Assembly: GCA_016926875.1 (NCBI GenBank)
Contig: JAFGNU010000018.1
Coordinates: forward strand, 1-64,000
Source of the DNA: Anaerolineae bacterium
Lineage (GTDB): Bacteria; Chloroflexota; Anaerolineae; Aggregatilineales; Aggregatilineaceae
Reading direction: 5' to 3'
Length of the DNA stretch: 64,000 nucleotides
How positions within the stretch are numbered: the first letter of the stretch is position 1; each line of letters starts with the position of its first letter. A program made the translations under genes and the position numbers. This document shows positions 27,203-35,679 of this stretch, piece by piece. The notes under the pieces are model-generated. The model ran no database searches. It was not told the origin of the DNA and worked only from the letters and a program-made list of their open reading frames with translations.

Positions 27203-28105
27203 ATGACAGATAAGATGATAAAAAACATCGATTTTAAGCAAATGTTTAATGACCTGGGATCGATTGCTGAGATCGCAGGCACCACCTACGATCAGGAGGC
27301 GGTTCGGCAGGTGGTGAACGCGTACAAGCCGATGTTTGCCACATTTCCGGTCGGCATCCGGGTCACTACCAAGCCCGCCCAATACCGCGATGTGTCGCTG
27401 CGCTATCTCCACCCGCTAAACAACACCGATCCGTTCGGCATCGCGGTTGAGCATGGCCTGTTTGCCCAAGATCACCACCCGGTCGAAAGCCTGATCCCCG
27501 AAGTACAGGCCAGTTTCGACATGGAAGGCTACGGGGTTGATATGGGGATATCGCACGGGCTGGAAAAAATCTGGCCGCTCTTCAGCCCGGTGCCGATCGA
27601 GGCGGTTGCCGCTCTGCCATCCGCGCCACCAGGGATCAAAGCTCATGCAGATTACTTTGCTAAAAACAACCTCAGGGCTTGCAACATCCTGACAGTGGAC
27701 TTCTGGCACAAGACGATGAACGTCTATGTCCTACAACCGCCCGGAACACTGACACCGGATACCGTCGCCGCCCACATTGGCGATCTGGGTTTCCAGGTGC
27801 CCTCGCAGGAAGAACTGGAGATCAACACCCGCGCGTTCATCGTCTATCACACGTTTTCCTGGGACTCGCCTGAAGTCCAGCGCATCTGCTACGCGATGGT
27901 CGCTCCTACTCCGGACATGGTACCTGTGCACCTGCACCCGCTGGTCGAAAAAGTTGTGGCAGAAGCGCGGTTCCAGGCGGATCATCGCCGCTTTTTATAC
28001 TGTCTAACCTATGCCCCCAGTGGGGACTACATCAAAATTGAAGTCGACTACAGGGGTACATTGAGCCTGACCATGCGGGATGCAATGTCGCGGCTACGAT
28101 CCTAA
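27203..28105 (+). CDS. ABBA-type aromatic prenyltransferase (NphB/CloQ/Orf2 family)
   Basis: A 300-residue soluble protein that I match by eye to NphB along most of its length. Matching segments are DPFGIAVEHGLF, HPVESLI, LPSAPPG, VDFWHKTMNVYV, FSWDSPEVQRICYAMV and SGDYIKIEV. These enzymes form a beta/alpha barrel and attach a prenyl group from a diphosphate donor to an aromatic carbon, oxygen or nitrogen. NphB residues K119, Y216, R228 and K284 correspond to K122, Y215, R227 and K278 here. Mg-binding D62 is replaced by S65 and S64 by R67, as in Mg-independent relatives such as CloQ. The ATG has GGGAG 8 bp upstream. No polyketide or terpene genes adjoin. Confidence 0.85.
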   Translation: MTDKMIKNIDFKQMFNDLGSIAEIAGTTYDQEAVRQVVNAYKPMFATFPVGIRVTTKPAQYRDVSLRYLHPLNNTDPFGIAVEHGLFAQDHHPVESLIPEVQASFDMEGYGVDMGISHGLEKIWPLFSPVPIEAVAALPSAPPGIKAHADYFAKNNLRACNILTVDFWHKTMNVYVLQPPGTLTPDTVAAHIGDLGFQVPSQEELEINTRAFIVYHTFSWDSPEVQRICYAMVAPTPDMVPVHLHPLVEKVVAEARFQADHRRFLYCLTYAPSGDYIKIEVDYRGTLSLTMRDAMSRLRS

Positions 28106-28153
28106 GGATACAGACCCACGCCCGAACAATATCATTTCCGGCAAATAAAGCAG

Positions 28154-28198
28154 CCCTATCACCGGCTTGGCTTTCCAGGTCGTGACAGGGTCTTTTTT
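28154..28198 (+). terminator. intrinsic terminator after the prenyltransferase gene
   Basis: CCCTATCAC at 28154-28162 pairs with GTGACAGGG at 28182-28190 (one mismatch), followed by TCTTTTTT. It isolates the prenyltransferase from the next gene. Confidence 0.75.
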
Positions 28199-28329
28199 GC
28201 AGCGCTTGCTCCGGCCTTACTTGTCCGGCGCAGCACCCCGGTCATACAATACCAAACGAACTATCCATCCGTGCTGCCGCCCCCGACACAGCGGCGCACT
28301 GCGACCAGGCTGCGCGCCAGGAGGTTAAT

Positions 28330-29220
28330 ATGAGCAACATCCGGTCAATCAAACTGCAACCCCTTATCCGAAATACCCTGCCACTGCTGCTGGTCGCGTT
28401 TGGATGGTATACCGTCTACAGTCTTGCTACGCGCCTGGAATCGAACGTGATCGACACCTATCAAAAAGCCGAGTTGGAAGTCGTGCGCAACGCAGCACGC
28501 GCCGCGACTGTGTACATCACCGGTGAGATGGAACGGCGCGGCAGCGACCCAGACACGATCACCCAGATTGAACAGGAAGTGCTCAACGAGTTCGTCAAAC
28601 CGATTCGCATCGGCACAGTCGGCGATGCCTGGATTTATTCGCCGGACTATATTGTGTTCGATCTCAGCGAAGACCTGCCGGACAAGTACCGGGACAAAAA
28701 CATGGCGGAAATCTTCGCGATCCAACAAGCGGACGGCGCGTTTCACTACGAGTACATGGCGACATCCGTCTGCAACGGCCAGGAGGGCGTCGGCTGGTAT
28801 GTCTTCTGGCCGGACAAGTCCGAGGAAGCTGCCTCTGCCTGGGAGTTCCTGACCCATGACGCCGGACGTGAGATCGCCGCCTGGACACCGGTAGTGGTCT
28901 TTCCCGGCACCGACAAAGAACTGATCTGGGTGATCGGCATGTCGGCCATGCTGCCCGAACTGATGCAGATCAGCGGCGCATACGACCAGATTCGCAATGC
29001 CATGCTGCTGATGACGGTTATCACGGCGCTGGTGTTGGGCCTGCTCTACTTCCTGCACCGCGCCGAACGGCAGGTCACCGCACTGCGCCAACAGGTGCGC
29101 GTGCTGGAAATCCAGATCGATGAGGCACGCAAAGCGTCGGACGTATCCGAGATCGTGGAATCAGAGTACTTCCAGGACCTGGCGGCCAAGGCCAAAGCAC
29201 TGCGCAGCGCGCGACGGTAG
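28330..29220 (+). CDS. Cache-like membrane sensor with cytoplasmic coiled coil
   Basis: A 296-residue membrane protein. TM1 (about 13-31) and TM2 (about 220-240) enclose an outside region of about 185 residues that resembles a Cache sensor domain: helix, then segments WIYSPDYIVFDLSEDL and ATSVCNGQEGVGWYVFWPD, then EIAAWTPVVVFPGT. After TM2 there is a short coiled coil (AERQVTALRQQVRVLEIQI) and no kinase, cyclase or methyl-accepting domain. It therefore senses a ligand and must signal through a partner, or it is a truncated receptor. GGAGG precedes the ATG. It is preceded by a terminator and followed by the aldehyde dehydrogenase after 95 bp. Confidence 0.7.
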   Translation: MSNIRSIKLQPLIRNTLPLLLVAFGWYTVYSLATRLESNVIDTYQKAELEVVRNAARAATVYITGEMERRGSDPDTITQIEQEVLNEFVKPIRIGTVGDAWIYSPDYIVFDLSEDLPDKYRDKNMAEIFAIQQADGAFHYEYMATSVCNGQEGVGWYVFWPDKSEEAASAWEFLTHDAGREIAAWTPVVVFPGTDKELIWVIGMSAMLPELMQISGAYDQIRNAMLLMTVITALVLGLLYFLHRAERQVTALRQQVRVLEIQIDEARKASDVSEIVESEYFQDLAAKAKALRSARR

Positions 29221-29315
29221 GACCGCCCGGCGGCTGGATCGTGGGAATAAGCACCCGTTTTCTCTAGAATTTACCTAAACCCACATGTCAAGCCTGTTGC
29301 TCAAGGAGGAACTAC

Positions 29316-30788
29316 ATGAAAGCGTATGGCCTGTACATCAACGGTGAATGGGTGCCATCCGAAAGCGGCCAGACATTCGAAACCCGCAGCCCGATCAACG
29401 GCGAGGTGCTGGCAACCTTCCCGAAGGGCACACCCGGCGACGTCCGCCGCGCCATCGACGCCGCCGAAGCAGCTTTTCCGACCTGGAAGCGCACCCCGCC
29501 CCCGGCGCGCGGCGAAATCCTGCTGCGCGCTGCTCATATCATGCGCGAGCGCAAACAGGCGCTTGGCGAGCTGGTCACAACCGAAATGGGCAAGGTGATC
29601 GCAGAGGGCAAAGGCGACGTGCAGGAAGCGATTGATTTTCTCGAATACATCGCCGGGGAAGGGCGCCGCCTGCTGGGCGAAACGACGCCGTCCGAACTGC
29701 CGAATAAATTCTGCATGACCGTGCGCCAGCCTATCGGCGTAGTCGGCTGCATCACGCCCTGGAACTTCCCGATGGCGATCCCGATCTGGAAGATCGGCGC
29801 GGCGCTGATCTCCGGCAATACGATTGTGTTCAAACCGGCCAGCCTGACACCGCTGTGCGTGGCGGCGCTGGTCGAGATTTTTGAAGAGGCCGGGCTGCCG
29901 CCGGGCGTGCTGAACTTCGTGACGGGCGGCGGGGGATCGGTTGGCGTGGAGATCGTGGAAAACCCGCGCGTCAAGGCCATCTCGTTTACGGGCGGTGTGC
30001 CTGCCGGGATCGACATCTATACCCGCGCGGCCAGGTCCTTAAAACCGGTCGAGTTGGAGTTGGGCGGCAAAAATCCGCAGATCGTGATGGATGACGCCAA
30101 CCTCGACCTGGCGTTAGAGGGCATATTGTTTGGCGCATTTGGCACTGCCGGGCAGCGCTGCACGGCTACCAGCCGCCTGATCGTCCACGAAGCGGTATAC
30201 GATGAGATGCTGTCACGCCTGCTGGCCCGCACCAAGGCCCTCAAGATCGGCAATCCGCTGGACCCAAACATCGACGTTGGCCCGGTCGCAGATACGGCGC
30301 AGGAGCAGTCGATCCTGGGCTACATCGAGATCGGCAAGGGCGAGGCCAGGCTGGTTTGCGGCGGCGACAAGCTGACCGGCGGCGAATACGACCGGGGCAG
30401 TTACATTCAACCGACGATCTTTGAAACCGCGCACGGCACGCGCATCAGCCGGGAGGAAATCTTTGGCCCGGTGCTGAGCGTGATCAAAGTGGGCAGCTAC
30501 GAGGAAGCAGTCGCGGTTGCCAACGATATTGAGTACGGGCTGTCGTCCTCGATCTACACCCGCGACGTAAACCTGGCCTTTCGCGCTATCGATGACCTGG
30601 AAACCGGCATCACCTACATCAACGCGCCGACCATTGGCGCCGAGGTGCACCTGCCCTTTGGCGGGACCAAGCATACCGGCAACGGCGGGCGCGAAGCGGG
30701 CACCAGCGCTATTGATGAGTTCACCGAGATCAAAACCGTGTTTGTGGACTACAGCAACCGCCTGCAAAAAGCGCAGATCGAAGACTGA
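29316..30788 (+). CDS. NAD(P)-dependent aldehyde dehydrogenase
   Basis: A 490-residue member of the aldehyde dehydrogenase superfamily. It oxidises an aldehyde to the acid with NAD(P). Catalytic Cys 282 is in GQRCTATSR, the general-base Glu 248 in LELGGKNP, and the cofactor segments are TPWNFPMAIPIWK and FTGGV. The C-terminal GTSAIDEFTEIKTVFVDYS, like the overall plan, fits the branch acting on semialdehydes such as alpha-ketoglutarate or succinate semialdehyde, but substrate cannot be assigned safely. AAGGAGG gives a strong ribosome site. A terminator follows. Neighbours give no pathway clue. Confidence 0.92.
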   Translation: MKAYGLYINGEWVPSESGQTFETRSPINGEVLATFPKGTPGDVRRAIDAAEAAFPTWKRTPPPARGEILLRAAHIMRERKQALGELVTTEMGKVIAEGKGDVQEAIDFLEYIAGEGRRLLGETTPSELPNKFCMTVRQPIGVVGCITPWNFPMAIPIWKIGAALISGNTIVFKPASLTPLCVAALVEIFEEAGLPPGVLNFVTGGGGSVGVEIVENPRVKAISFTGGVPAGIDIYTRAARSLKPVELELGGKNPQIVMDDANLDLALEGILFGAFGTAGQRCTATSRLIVHEAVYDEMLSRLLARTKALKIGNPLDPNIDVGPVADTAQEQSILGYIEIGKGEARLVCGGDKLTGGEYDRGSYIQPTIFETAHGTRISREEIFGPVLSVIKVGSYEEAVAVANDIEYGLSSSIYTRDVNLAFRAIDDLETGITYINAPTIGAEVHLPFGGTKHTGNGGREAGTSAIDEFTEIKTVFVDYSNRLQKAQIED

Positions 30789-30813
30789 TCCAGCGTTTTT
30801 CGTTCCAACAGAA

Positions 30814-30847
30814 AACCCGCCTGCGCAGGTGCCAGGCGGGTTGTTTT
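30814..30847 (+). terminator. intrinsic terminator, probably bidirectional
   Basis: AACCCGCCTG at 30814-30823 pairs with CAGGCGGGTT at 30833-30842, with a T-rich tail on the plus side and AAAA on the other. It lies between the aldehyde dehydrogenase and the convergent tRNA gene, and could stop both. Confidence 0.85.
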
Positions 30848-30855
30848 GCTTCAGG

Positions 30856-30927
30856 CTGGGGGACATGGATTTGAACCATGACTAAAGCATCCAGAGTGCT
30901 CCGTTCTGCCTATTAAACTATCCCCCA
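30856..30927 (-). tRNA. tRNA-Gln (CUG)
   Basis: A 72-nt cloverleaf on the minus strand. Acceptor TGGGGGA pairs with TCCCCCA, discriminator G; D arm GTTT/GAAC; anticodon arm GAGCA/TGCTT with loop CTCTGGA (anticodon CTG); T arm CATGG/CCATG with TTCAAAT. No CCA is encoded. The U1-A72 pair and discriminator G are usual for bacterial tRNA-Gln. It lies divergent from gltX, 164 bp apart. Many bacteria without GlnRS load this tRNA with glutamate through GltX and then convert it with GatCAB. Confidence 0.93.
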
Positions 30928-30940
30928 ATAGGTACAACGC

Positions 30941-30969
30941 ATTCTATCACACCCGCCCCGGCTTGACAA
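30941..30969 (-). promoter_or_regulatory. promoter of the tRNA-Gln gene
   Basis: On the minus strand TTGTCA (30964-30969) and TAGAAT (30941-30946) have a 17-bp spacer; the -10 lies 13 bp before the mature tRNA end. Confidence 0.7.
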
Positions 30970-31014
30970 GGGTTTTGTGACCGCGATCTGGTACCGTTTC
31001 CGCCCGGTTGGCCG

Positions 31015-31043
31015 TTCAAAGCTGCCGCCCGGTCTGGTATAAT
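31015..31043 (+). promoter_or_regulatory. promoter of gltX
   Basis: TTCAAA at 31015-31020, 17-bp spacer, TATAAT at 31038-31043, in the context GGTATAATGGCG. Exactly the same 12 bases surround the -10 of mreC. Confidence 0.65.
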
Positions 31044-31090
31044 GGCGCGTGCCGCACCTCAGCCCTTATTGTCATAAGGAGTGTCATACC

Positions 31091-32584
31091 GTGACCGAAA
31101 AACCAGATGTTCCCGTTCGTGTGCGCTTTGCGCCCAGTCCCACCGGACCCATCCACATCGGCGGTATCCGGACGGCCCTGTTTACGTGGCTGTTCGCACG
31201 CCATCACGGCGGGGTGTTCATCCTGCGGATCGAAGACACCGACCGCAAGCGCTATGACCCCGGCTCGATAGAGTTGATCACCGAAGGGCTGCGCTGGCTG
31301 GGGATCGACTGGGATGAAGGGCCGGAGGTTGGCGGCGAGTATGGGCCTTACTTCCAGTCGGAACGAACCGCGCTATACCGGCAGTGGGCGAACTGGCTGC
31401 TTGATCGCAACCTGGCCTATCGCTGCTACTGCACGCCCGAACGCTTGCAGCAGGTCCGCGAAGAACAGCGCGCCAAGGGACTGACCGGCTATGACCGGCA
31501 CTGCCGCAACCTGACGCCAGCGGAGCGCGCCCGGCTCGAAGCGGAAACCGGCGGCCAGTACGTGATCCGCTTCAAGATGCCGCTGGAAGGCAGCACGACG
31601 GTGCACGACATGCTGCGCGGTGACATCACATTTGACAACACGCAGTTGCAGGACCTGGTGCTGCTCAAGTCAGACGGCTACCCGACCTACCACCTGACGA
31701 ACGTGGTGGACGATCACTTCATGCAGATCAGCCACATCATGCGCGCCGAGGAATGGATTTCGACCGCACCGATCCACAAAAACATGTATGACGCGTTCGG
31801 CTGGCAGATGCCAAAGATCGCGCACCTGCCGGTGATCCTGAATCCGAGCGGCAAGGGTAAGCTCTCCAAGCGCAGCGCCGGGTTCACCGACGGCGGGCGC
31901 AAGGTGCCGGTGCTGCTGCACGAGTTCCGTGAAGCGGGCTACCTGCCCGAAGCCATCGTCAACTTCCTGACCAACATCGGCTGGAGCTTTGGCGATGACC
32001 GCGAAGTCTTCAGCGTGGACGAAACGATCGCGCGCTTTGACCTCAGCCGCGTCAACCTGGCGAGCAGCATCTTCCCGCTGGAAAAGCTGGACTGGCTGAA
32101 CGGCGTGTATATCCGCGAGATGGACCCCGACCGGCTGGCGGGGCTGCTGAAGCCGGTGTTTGAAGACGCCGGGTACGTGGTGGACGACGACCGGCTGCGG
32201 CAGGTGATCCCCCTGGTCCAGGCGCGGATCAAAACGCTGCCCGACGTAGTGGACAAAGGCGGGTTGTTCTTCCGGGCGGACTTTACGCCCCCGCCGCTTG
32301 ACGCGCTGATTCAGAAGCAGATGGACGCTGCCAGCACCAGGACGGTGCTTCAGCGCGCACTGGAAACACTCGACGCCCTGCCGGACTTCGACGCCGAAAC
32401 GCTGGAAGGGGCGCTCCGTCCGCTGGTAGCTGAGCTAGGGCTAAAGCCGGGACAGGTCTTTGGCACGCTGCGCGAAGCGACAACCGCCGAACCTGTCACG
32501 CCGCCGCTGTTTGATACGATGGCCGTGCTGGGTCGTGAGACGGTACTGGCCCGCATCCGGCAGGCCGTTGACGTGTTATGTTAG
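31091..32584 (+). CDS. gltX: glutamate--tRNA ligase
   Basis: A 497-residue class I aminoacyl-tRNA synthetase. The HIGH-like motif is SPTGPIHIGGIRTALF at the N terminus, the KMSKS-like motif is GKLSKRSAG in the middle, and LRIEDTDRKR is the classic GluRS segment. The C-terminal helical anticodon-binding domain is complete. It charges tRNA-Glu and, in organisms lacking GlnRS, also tRNA-Gln. The start is GTG 31091 with AAGGAG in front; an in-frame GTG further upstream has no ribosome site. The gene stands alone, with repeats following its stop. Confidence 0.97.
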   Translation: MTEKPDVPVRVRFAPSPTGPIHIGGIRTALFTWLFARHHGGVFILRIEDTDRKRYDPGSIELITEGLRWLGIDWDEGPEVGGEYGPYFQSERTALYRQWANWLLDRNLAYRCYCTPERLQQVREEQRAKGLTGYDRHCRNLTPAERARLEAETGGQYVIRFKMPLEGSTTVHDMLRGDITFDNTQLQDLVLLKSDGYPTYHLTNVVDDHFMQISHIMRAEEWISTAPIHKNMYDAFGWQMPKIAHLPVILNPSGKGKLSKRSAGFTDGGRKVPVLLHEFREAGYLPEAIVNFLTNIGWSFGDDREVFSVDETIARFDLSRVNLASSIFPLEKLDWLNGVYIREMDPDRLAGLLKPVFEDAGYVVDDDRLRQVIPLVQARIKTLPDVVDKGGLFFRADFTPPPLDALIQKQMDAASTRTVLQRALETLDALPDFDAETLEGALRPLVAELGLKPGQVFGTLREATTAEPVTPPLFDTMAVLGRETVLARIRQAVDVLC

Positions 32585-32617
32585 TACAGTCCGGCAGAAG
32601 GTAGCAGGTGGTTTTTG

Positions 32618-32667
32618 GTAGGGGCGACTCGGTGGGTCGCCCAGGACAGAGCAAGCTCTGCCCCTAC
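32618..32667. repeat. dispersed GTAGGGGC palindromic repeat, copy 2
   Basis: A 50-bp element starting GTAGGGGCGACTCGG and ending GCTCTGCCCCTAC. It includes the core CCCAGGACAGAGCAAGCTCT also present at 16767. It ends 5 bp before the larger repeat that follows. Confidence 0.75.
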
Positions 32668-32672
32668 AAAAC

Positions 32673-32827
32673 TTGGCCTCACCCCTCATCCCCCAGCCCC
32701 TTCTCCCCTCTCTATACACACAGCTATAGAGGGGCAAAGGGGAGCAGCTCGGCGGGAAAACAGCGTTTGCCGTTTTGCTCCCCCTCGCCATTTTCAATGG
32801 AGAGAGGGAGCCGGGGGGTGAGGCCAA
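32673..32827. repeat. 155-bp palindromic element, TTGGCCTCACCCC ends
   Basis: Starts TTGGCCTCACCCC and ends with the reverse complement GGGGTGAGGCCAA. Within it are further inverted stretches (CCCCTCTCTAT against ATAGAGGGG). It closely resembles the copy at 44796 and the half copy at 63685. The structure fits a MITE or REP-like element; no coding potential. Confidence 0.8.
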
Positions 32828-32872
32828 CTGTCAGGCAGTCGCATCTGCAAAAGCTGGCATCCTGCTTGCTAA

Positions 32873-34057
32873 TCAGCTTCCGCCCGCCAGCGCGGCCAGC
32901 GTCCCGGTGAACAGGCATTGGAACAGCATCAGCGCCACCCCGGCCAGGATCGCCCCCAGGAAGATCGCGCAGCACCCGCTGCCCAGTCCAAAGCGATACA
33001 CGTCTGCGATAAGGGTTACGGTGTAGTACACAATCGACACCCCGCCCGCCGCCAGCGCAAACCAGAACAACACCGCCACGCCGGGATCGGACGGGATGAG
33101 CAGGAGCATGATTGTAGTCGCTGCGGCGCTGAGCAGCGCAACGATGGTCTGAAACGGTAGAAACCGGCGCAGGAAGTATTCCAGCGTATTATCACCTGCC
33201 AGCACCCGCGTGGCCGCGATGTGAATCCCGGCAGCCTGGATCAGCAGGGTGACGGCGCTCGCCGCGCCCGACAGCAGCGCCAGCGGGATCATGATCACCA
33301 GGCTCATGTCATCCAGGTAATCAAAGTCAGGCGCGGTCATATAGCCTTCGTCGGCAAGCGTGTACGTGGGGGTGTACTCCTCTACCCATTCCTGCATACC
33401 GGATAGCCCCAACGTCAGCACGGCTACCGCCCCGAGAGCGACCACCAGCACGTACAGCACCAGGTCCAGCAGGATATTGTTCCAGGTAGCGCTCTCGGCT
33501 TTTTTGCCTTTGGACTTGGGACGCAGCTTTTGCTTGCCACCCAGCCGGTTGACCAGTTCGGCGCGCTGGTCGGGATCGATCAGCACCGGGACGGCTTCCT
33601 TTAACGGGCGCCCGGTAAGCACGGTTGCCATGTTGACGACATACGGGTCTTTTTGCAGCGCCGGGTACAGGCTCAGGGCGCGGCCCAGGTTTTCGACTGC
33701 CCGGACGTTGTCCTTCCGGTTGAAGTGAGCACCCGCCGCCCGCAGGTAATTGCGCGCCAGTTCCAGGTCCCGCGCGGTAACGGTCGGCCCGCCGCTTATG
33801 GGTCCGGCATAGGCACTGTCGCCGGTTGCCGTGCCGCTGGACTGCACACCCGCGCCCCACTCGATCCCGGCCTGCTGCTGAAGATAGCGCCCGGCCTTCA
33901 GCGCCAGTTCGCGGATACGCGGATCGGGATCGGTCCGGTAAACGTCCGCCAGCGGCCTGATCGCCGCCGGGTCCCGCGTGTTTGCCAGAGCGACGATTGC
34001 CTTCTGGCGGTCGGCGGGGTTCGAACTGCGTAACTGCCGAAACAGGTCATCCAGCAT
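32873..34057 (-). CDS. HEAT-repeat membrane protein, Yip1-like
   Basis: A 394-residue protein. Residues 1-60 read as HEAT-like helices (SSNPADRQKAIVALANTRDP and a repeat DPDPRIRELALKAG), followed by a helical segment (about 85-120) resembling a TPR. The C-terminal half has about five TMs with a Yip1-like pattern. ATG 34057 has GGGGAG upstream. HEAT repeats mediate protein contacts, so this may be a membrane scaffold. It is divergent from the mre operon and not obviously part of it. No function can be assigned. Confidence 0.7.
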   Translation of the reverse strand: MLDDLFRQLRSSNPADRQKAIVALANTRDPAAIRPLADVYRTDPDPRIRELALKAGRYLQQQAGIEWGAGVQSSGTATGDSAYAGPISGGPTVTARDLELARNYLRAAGAHFNRKDNVRAVENLGRALSLYPALQKDPYVVNMATVLTGRPLKEAVPVLIDPDQRAELVNRLGGKQKLRPKSKGKKAESATWNNILLDLVLYVLVVALGAVAVLTLGLSGMQEWVEEYTPTYTLADEGYMTAPDFDYLDDMSLVIMIPLALLSGAASAVTLLIQAAGIHIAATRVLAGDNTLEYFLRRFLPFQTIVALLSAAATTIMLLLIPSDPGVAVLFWFALAAGGVSIVYYTVTLIADVYRFGLGSGCCAIFLGAILAGVALMLFQCLFTGTLAALAGGS

Positions 34058-34276
34058 CCTGCACTCCCCTTTTTGCGCACATACAACCGGCCTCTCCGGC
34101 TGTGTAACCATGAACCACCGGTCTGATCTGGCCCGCGTTGGCAGCGGACCACCTCTACTGTACAACCGGATCGCGCTGCTTGCCCCCTGATTCTGTGGGG
34201 AACGGGTTGGATTCGCAAGTTGCCGCGCGAACAGGGCATGGCATGTTGGCTTGGCGAATGTTATGTGGGGCTGCGG

Positions 34277-34282
34277 TATAAT
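34277..34282 (+). promoter_or_regulatory. -10 element upstream of mreC
   Basis: TATAAT at 34277-34282, 40 bp before the GTG start, in the same GGTATAATGGCG context as the gltX promoter. No good -35 was found at 16-18 bp. Confidence 0.45.
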
Positions 34283-34321
34283 GGCGGGGATAGCTAAATC
34301 GCCGTGGGTGGAGGATTCATT

Positions 34322-35176
34322 GTGCAGCGCGGAGGCCGCGTTTTTACATTCGCGATGACACTGGTTGTCATCTTGCTGTTGATCTATTTTAGCTGGCAGG
34401 GCGGGCTGGGACCGCTGGAAGGTGCTGTATCGGTACCGCTCAACTTCTTGCAAGGCGTGATCGGCAGCGTAACGCGGGGCGTCGGCGGCGTGCGGGACGA
34501 CGTTGCCAACTTCCGCAAACTGGAGCGGCGTAACAAGGACCTGGAAGAAGCGCTGGCCGTCTACCAGGCGGAACTGGCCGAGCTGCGCGAAAAAGGGCAC
34601 GACTATGACCGGCTCGCCGCGCTGCTGGAGTATGACCGCTACGGGCCGCAAGACTGGGAAACCGTGACCTGTGACGTGATCGGCGTGGATAACACCGGGT
34701 TTGTGCGTGCCATCCAGATCGACTGCGGGCGGCGAGATGGTGTTGAGATCATGGACCCGGTTGTGACCGAACTGGGCATGGTAGGCCGCGTGGTCAAGGT
34801 GTCGGCGACGGGCGCGGAAATTCTGCTGCTGACGGATGCCAACAGCAGTGTCAACGTCCGCTTGCAGCAGTCCAGGGCCGATGGGCTGGTGATCGGGCAG
34901 TTGAGCGGCGACCTGCTGATGTCGTTCATCCCGGTGGATGCCGAGGTCCAGGAAGGCGACCTGGTGATGACCAATGGCCTGGGCCAGAACTTCCCGGCAG
35001 ACCTGCTGGTGGGGCAGGTGCTCAGCGTGGCGCTGGGCGAAAGCGAGCTGTACCAGGAAGCGCGTGTCCGCAGCCTGGTCAACTTCGACCGGTTGGAAAT
35101 CGTGCAGGTGATCATCAACTTTGAACCGGTGGACCTGTCCGTATTTGAAGAGGAAGAAGCCGAGGCCGCGCCGTGA
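34322..35176 (+). CDS. mreC: rod shape-determining protein MreC
   Basis: A 284-residue protein with one N-terminal TM (about 7-27), a coiled-coil segment (VANFRKLERRNKDLEEAL...) and the outside beta domain of MreC, including VIGVDNTGFVRAIQIDCG and the GQVLSVALGESELYQEARV end. MreC links the MreB cytoskeleton to wall enzymes such as PBP2 and RodA. It ends in an acidic tail. GTG 34322 is the start, with TGGAGG 7 bp before. The stop overlaps the mreD GTG by 4 bp. mreB is not upstream here; the next gene is on the opposite strand. Confidence 0.95.
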   Translation: MQRGGRVFTFAMTLVVILLLIYFSWQGGLGPLEGAVSVPLNFLQGVIGSVTRGVGGVRDDVANFRKLERRNKDLEEALAVYQAELAELREKGHDYDRLAALLEYDRYGPQDWETVTCDVIGVDNTGFVRAIQIDCGRRDGVEIMDPVVTELGMVGRVVKVSATGAEILLLTDANSSVNVRLQQSRADGLVIGQLSGDLLMSFIPVDAEVQEGDLVMTNGLGQNFPADLLVGQVLSVALGESELYQEARVRSLVNFDRLEIVQVIINFEPVDLSVFEEEEAEAAP

Positions 35177-35679
35177 GTAACTATATCGCCATCCCCGTAC
35201 TGATGGTTGCTGCCATCGTGAATTCGGCGGTTATGCCCGAATTCCGGCTGGGCGGCGGTGCGCCGGACGTGGTGTTCTTGCTGGTGATCTCCTGGGGGCT
35301 GCTGGTCGATGTCCGGGCAGCGCTCACCTGGGCCGTGATCGGCGGCGTGATGCAGGATTGGCTGTCGATTGCGCCGCTGGGCACTTCGGCGTTAGGGCTG
35401 GCGATGGTGGTGTTCGCAGCCGATACGGCATTCCGGCAGGTGCCGCGCGGCAGCCTGCTTATCCCGCCGCTGGTGGCGGGCGCGGGCACGGTGGCCTACC
35501 ATCTGATCGTGCTGGGCGTGCTGGGCCTGACGGGCACCACCGTACCGATCGGCCAGGGGTTGTATTACGTCACGCTGCCGACGGTGATCTACAACACGGT
35601 CCTGATCGTGCCGGTTTTCCGCGTGATGGGCACCATTCACCGCTGGCTGAGTCCGCGCCGCCCGCCGATTGGGGGATAG
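35173..35679 (+). CDS. mreD: rod shape-determining protein MreD
   Basis: A 168-residue membrane protein with five or six TMs. Family cues are the small, very hydrophobic composition, the DVVFLLVISWGLLVDVRAAL and GGVMQDWLSIAPLG segments, and its position immediately after mreC. MreD is part of the elongasome and controls PBP2-RodA action with MreC. GTG start overlaps the mreC stop (GTGA), so it is translationally coupled. After it a 167-bp gap leads to mrdA; this gap holds a short GCGATTGGCGGTTGGC repeat, and a gene is not seen there. Confidence 0.93.
   Translation: MSNYIAIPVLMVAAIVNSAVMPEFRLGGGAPDVVFLLVISWGLLVDVRAALTWAVIGGVMQDWLSIAPLGTSALGLAMVVFAADTAFRQVPRGSLLIPPLVAGAGTVAYHLIVLGVLGLTGTTVPIGQGLYYVTLPTVIYNTVLIVPVFRVMGTIHRWLSPRRPPIGG

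Noticed and set aside
30963-30968. Perfect TTGACA on the plus strand before gltX
   Set aside because: No -10 at 16-18 bp; the same bases read on the minus strand make the tRNA promoter.
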